A stretch of DNA of 64,000 nucleotides from contig NZ_JARVSM010000001.1 in NCBI RefSeq assembly GCF_030209175.1, forward strand, positions 1,612,001-1,676,000. Reading direction: 5' to 3'. Shown one piece after another: positions 63,779 through 64,000 of the stretch. Every line of letters starts with the position of its first letter. Position 1 is the first letter of the stretch. Under the pieces are notes generated by a model that had not been told where the DNA came from, ran no database searches, and saw nothing but the letters and a program-made list of their open reading frames with translations. Origin of the DNA: Pseudomonas sp. efr-133-TYG-5. GTDB lineage: Bacteria > Pseudomonadota > Gammaproteobacteria > Pseudomonadales > Pseudomonadaceae. The translations under genes and the position numbers were made by a program.

Positions 63779-64000
63779 CTATTGGTCCGGGCTGTCGATG
63801 GTCAGTGTCTGCGGCGCGGTGGTGCTGCTGGCCAGCGGCCCGCTGCGGCCGACCCACTCACCGGCAGTCGGCTGCCCGGCCCGGGACACGCGCGCAACCA
63901 GTTGGACTTCAGGGAAGTTCGACAGTTTCAACTGCGGCATCATTGCATCGGCATCGCCCAGTTCGACGGTCACCGGCAGATCGGCAACGGTCAGGCGTTT
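63779..64000 (-). CDS. ccmI: CcmI-type cytochrome c biogenesis protein (C-terminal end only)
   Basis: The last 73 codons of a gene that begins beyond the right edge of the window. The visible end includes LTVADLPVTVELGDADAMMPQ and FPEVQLVARVSRAGQPTAGEWVG, then TLTIDSP. This corresponds to the C-terminal periplasmic domain of CcmI, which hands apocytochrome c to the haem-ligation complex. No start, membrane anchor or TPR region is visible here, so the name rests on this end only. Confidence 0.72.
   Translation of the reverse strand, partial: KRLTVADLPVTVELGDADAMMPQLKLSNFPEVQLVARVSRAGQPTAGEWVGRSGPLASSTTAPQTLTIDSPDQ

Overview
The window is chromosomal DNA from a Pseudomonas of the fluorescens group. 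The GC content is high. The gene order is typical of that genus: sdhCDAB-sucAB-lpd-sucCD divergent from gltA, hda-perM-DUF2066 divergent from purMN, and gcl-hyi-glxR-glycerate kinase-pyk. REP-type palindromes of the kind common in these genomes lie between many genes. No rRNA, tRNA, prophage, plasmid function or CRISPR array is visible, and nearly all of the window is ordinary core metabolism.

Layout. 1-3.3 kb: end of a cobalamin operon (cobO-cobB-bluB-cobD, minus strand) behind a cobalamin riboswitch. 3.5-10.2 kb: a conserved unknown protein, a PQQ-type sugar dehydrogenase lipoprotein, two NlpC/P60 lipoproteins, hda, a PerM-type transporter and a DUF2066 protein. 10.6-22.9 kb: purM-purN, a DUF3108 protein, a chemoreceptor, a secreted amidohydrolase, OsmC, pirin, a dienelactone hydrolase-like protein, htpG, two thioesterases, a small lipoprotein, a MAPEG protein and a DUF599 protein. 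23-24.4 kb: brnQ. 24.7-36 kb: the TCA-cycle operon on the minus strand, facing away from gltA (36.4-37.7 kb). 37.7-38.7 kb: a gene-free kilobase with a 9-mer tandem repeat and two inverted copies of a roughly 290-bp repeat.

38.8-50.7 kb: acetate permease actP with its DUF485 partner, an orphan betaine-type binding protein, a membrane-anchored GH17 glucanase-like protein, a small membrane protein, an alpha/beta hydrolase with mlaA, a DUF808 protein, a RutR-like TetR regulator, a REP-associated tyrosine transposase (RAYT) flanked by REPs, an exported hydrolase and a GlcG/HbpS-type protein. 51-57.6 kb: the glyoxylate-to-pyruvate pathway (Gcl, Hyi, GlxR, glycerate kinase, Pyk). Two identical TTGTATACAA palindromes lie in its divergent promoter region. 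57.8-64 kb: a urea transporter, a voltage-gated potassium channel with a zinc-ribbon tail, a sulfate-binding protein, a DUF5666-like protein, an MFS transporter, a hicB antitoxin remnant, a proline-rich lipoprotein and the 3' end of a ccmI-type gene.

The groups link up as follows. The TCA operon and gltA supply the full 2-oxoglutarate-to-fumarate segment plus citrate synthase. ActP feeds acetate into it. The gcl cluster converts glyoxylate (from purine or allantoin breakdown or from glycolate) through tartronate semialdehyde and glycerate to pyruvate. I found no convincing new multi-gene system. The points most worth a second look are the REP pair that encodes the C-terminus of CobB, the gltA-actP inverted repeats, the twin operators upstream of gcl, the mixed REP types around the RAYT, and the hicB remnant.
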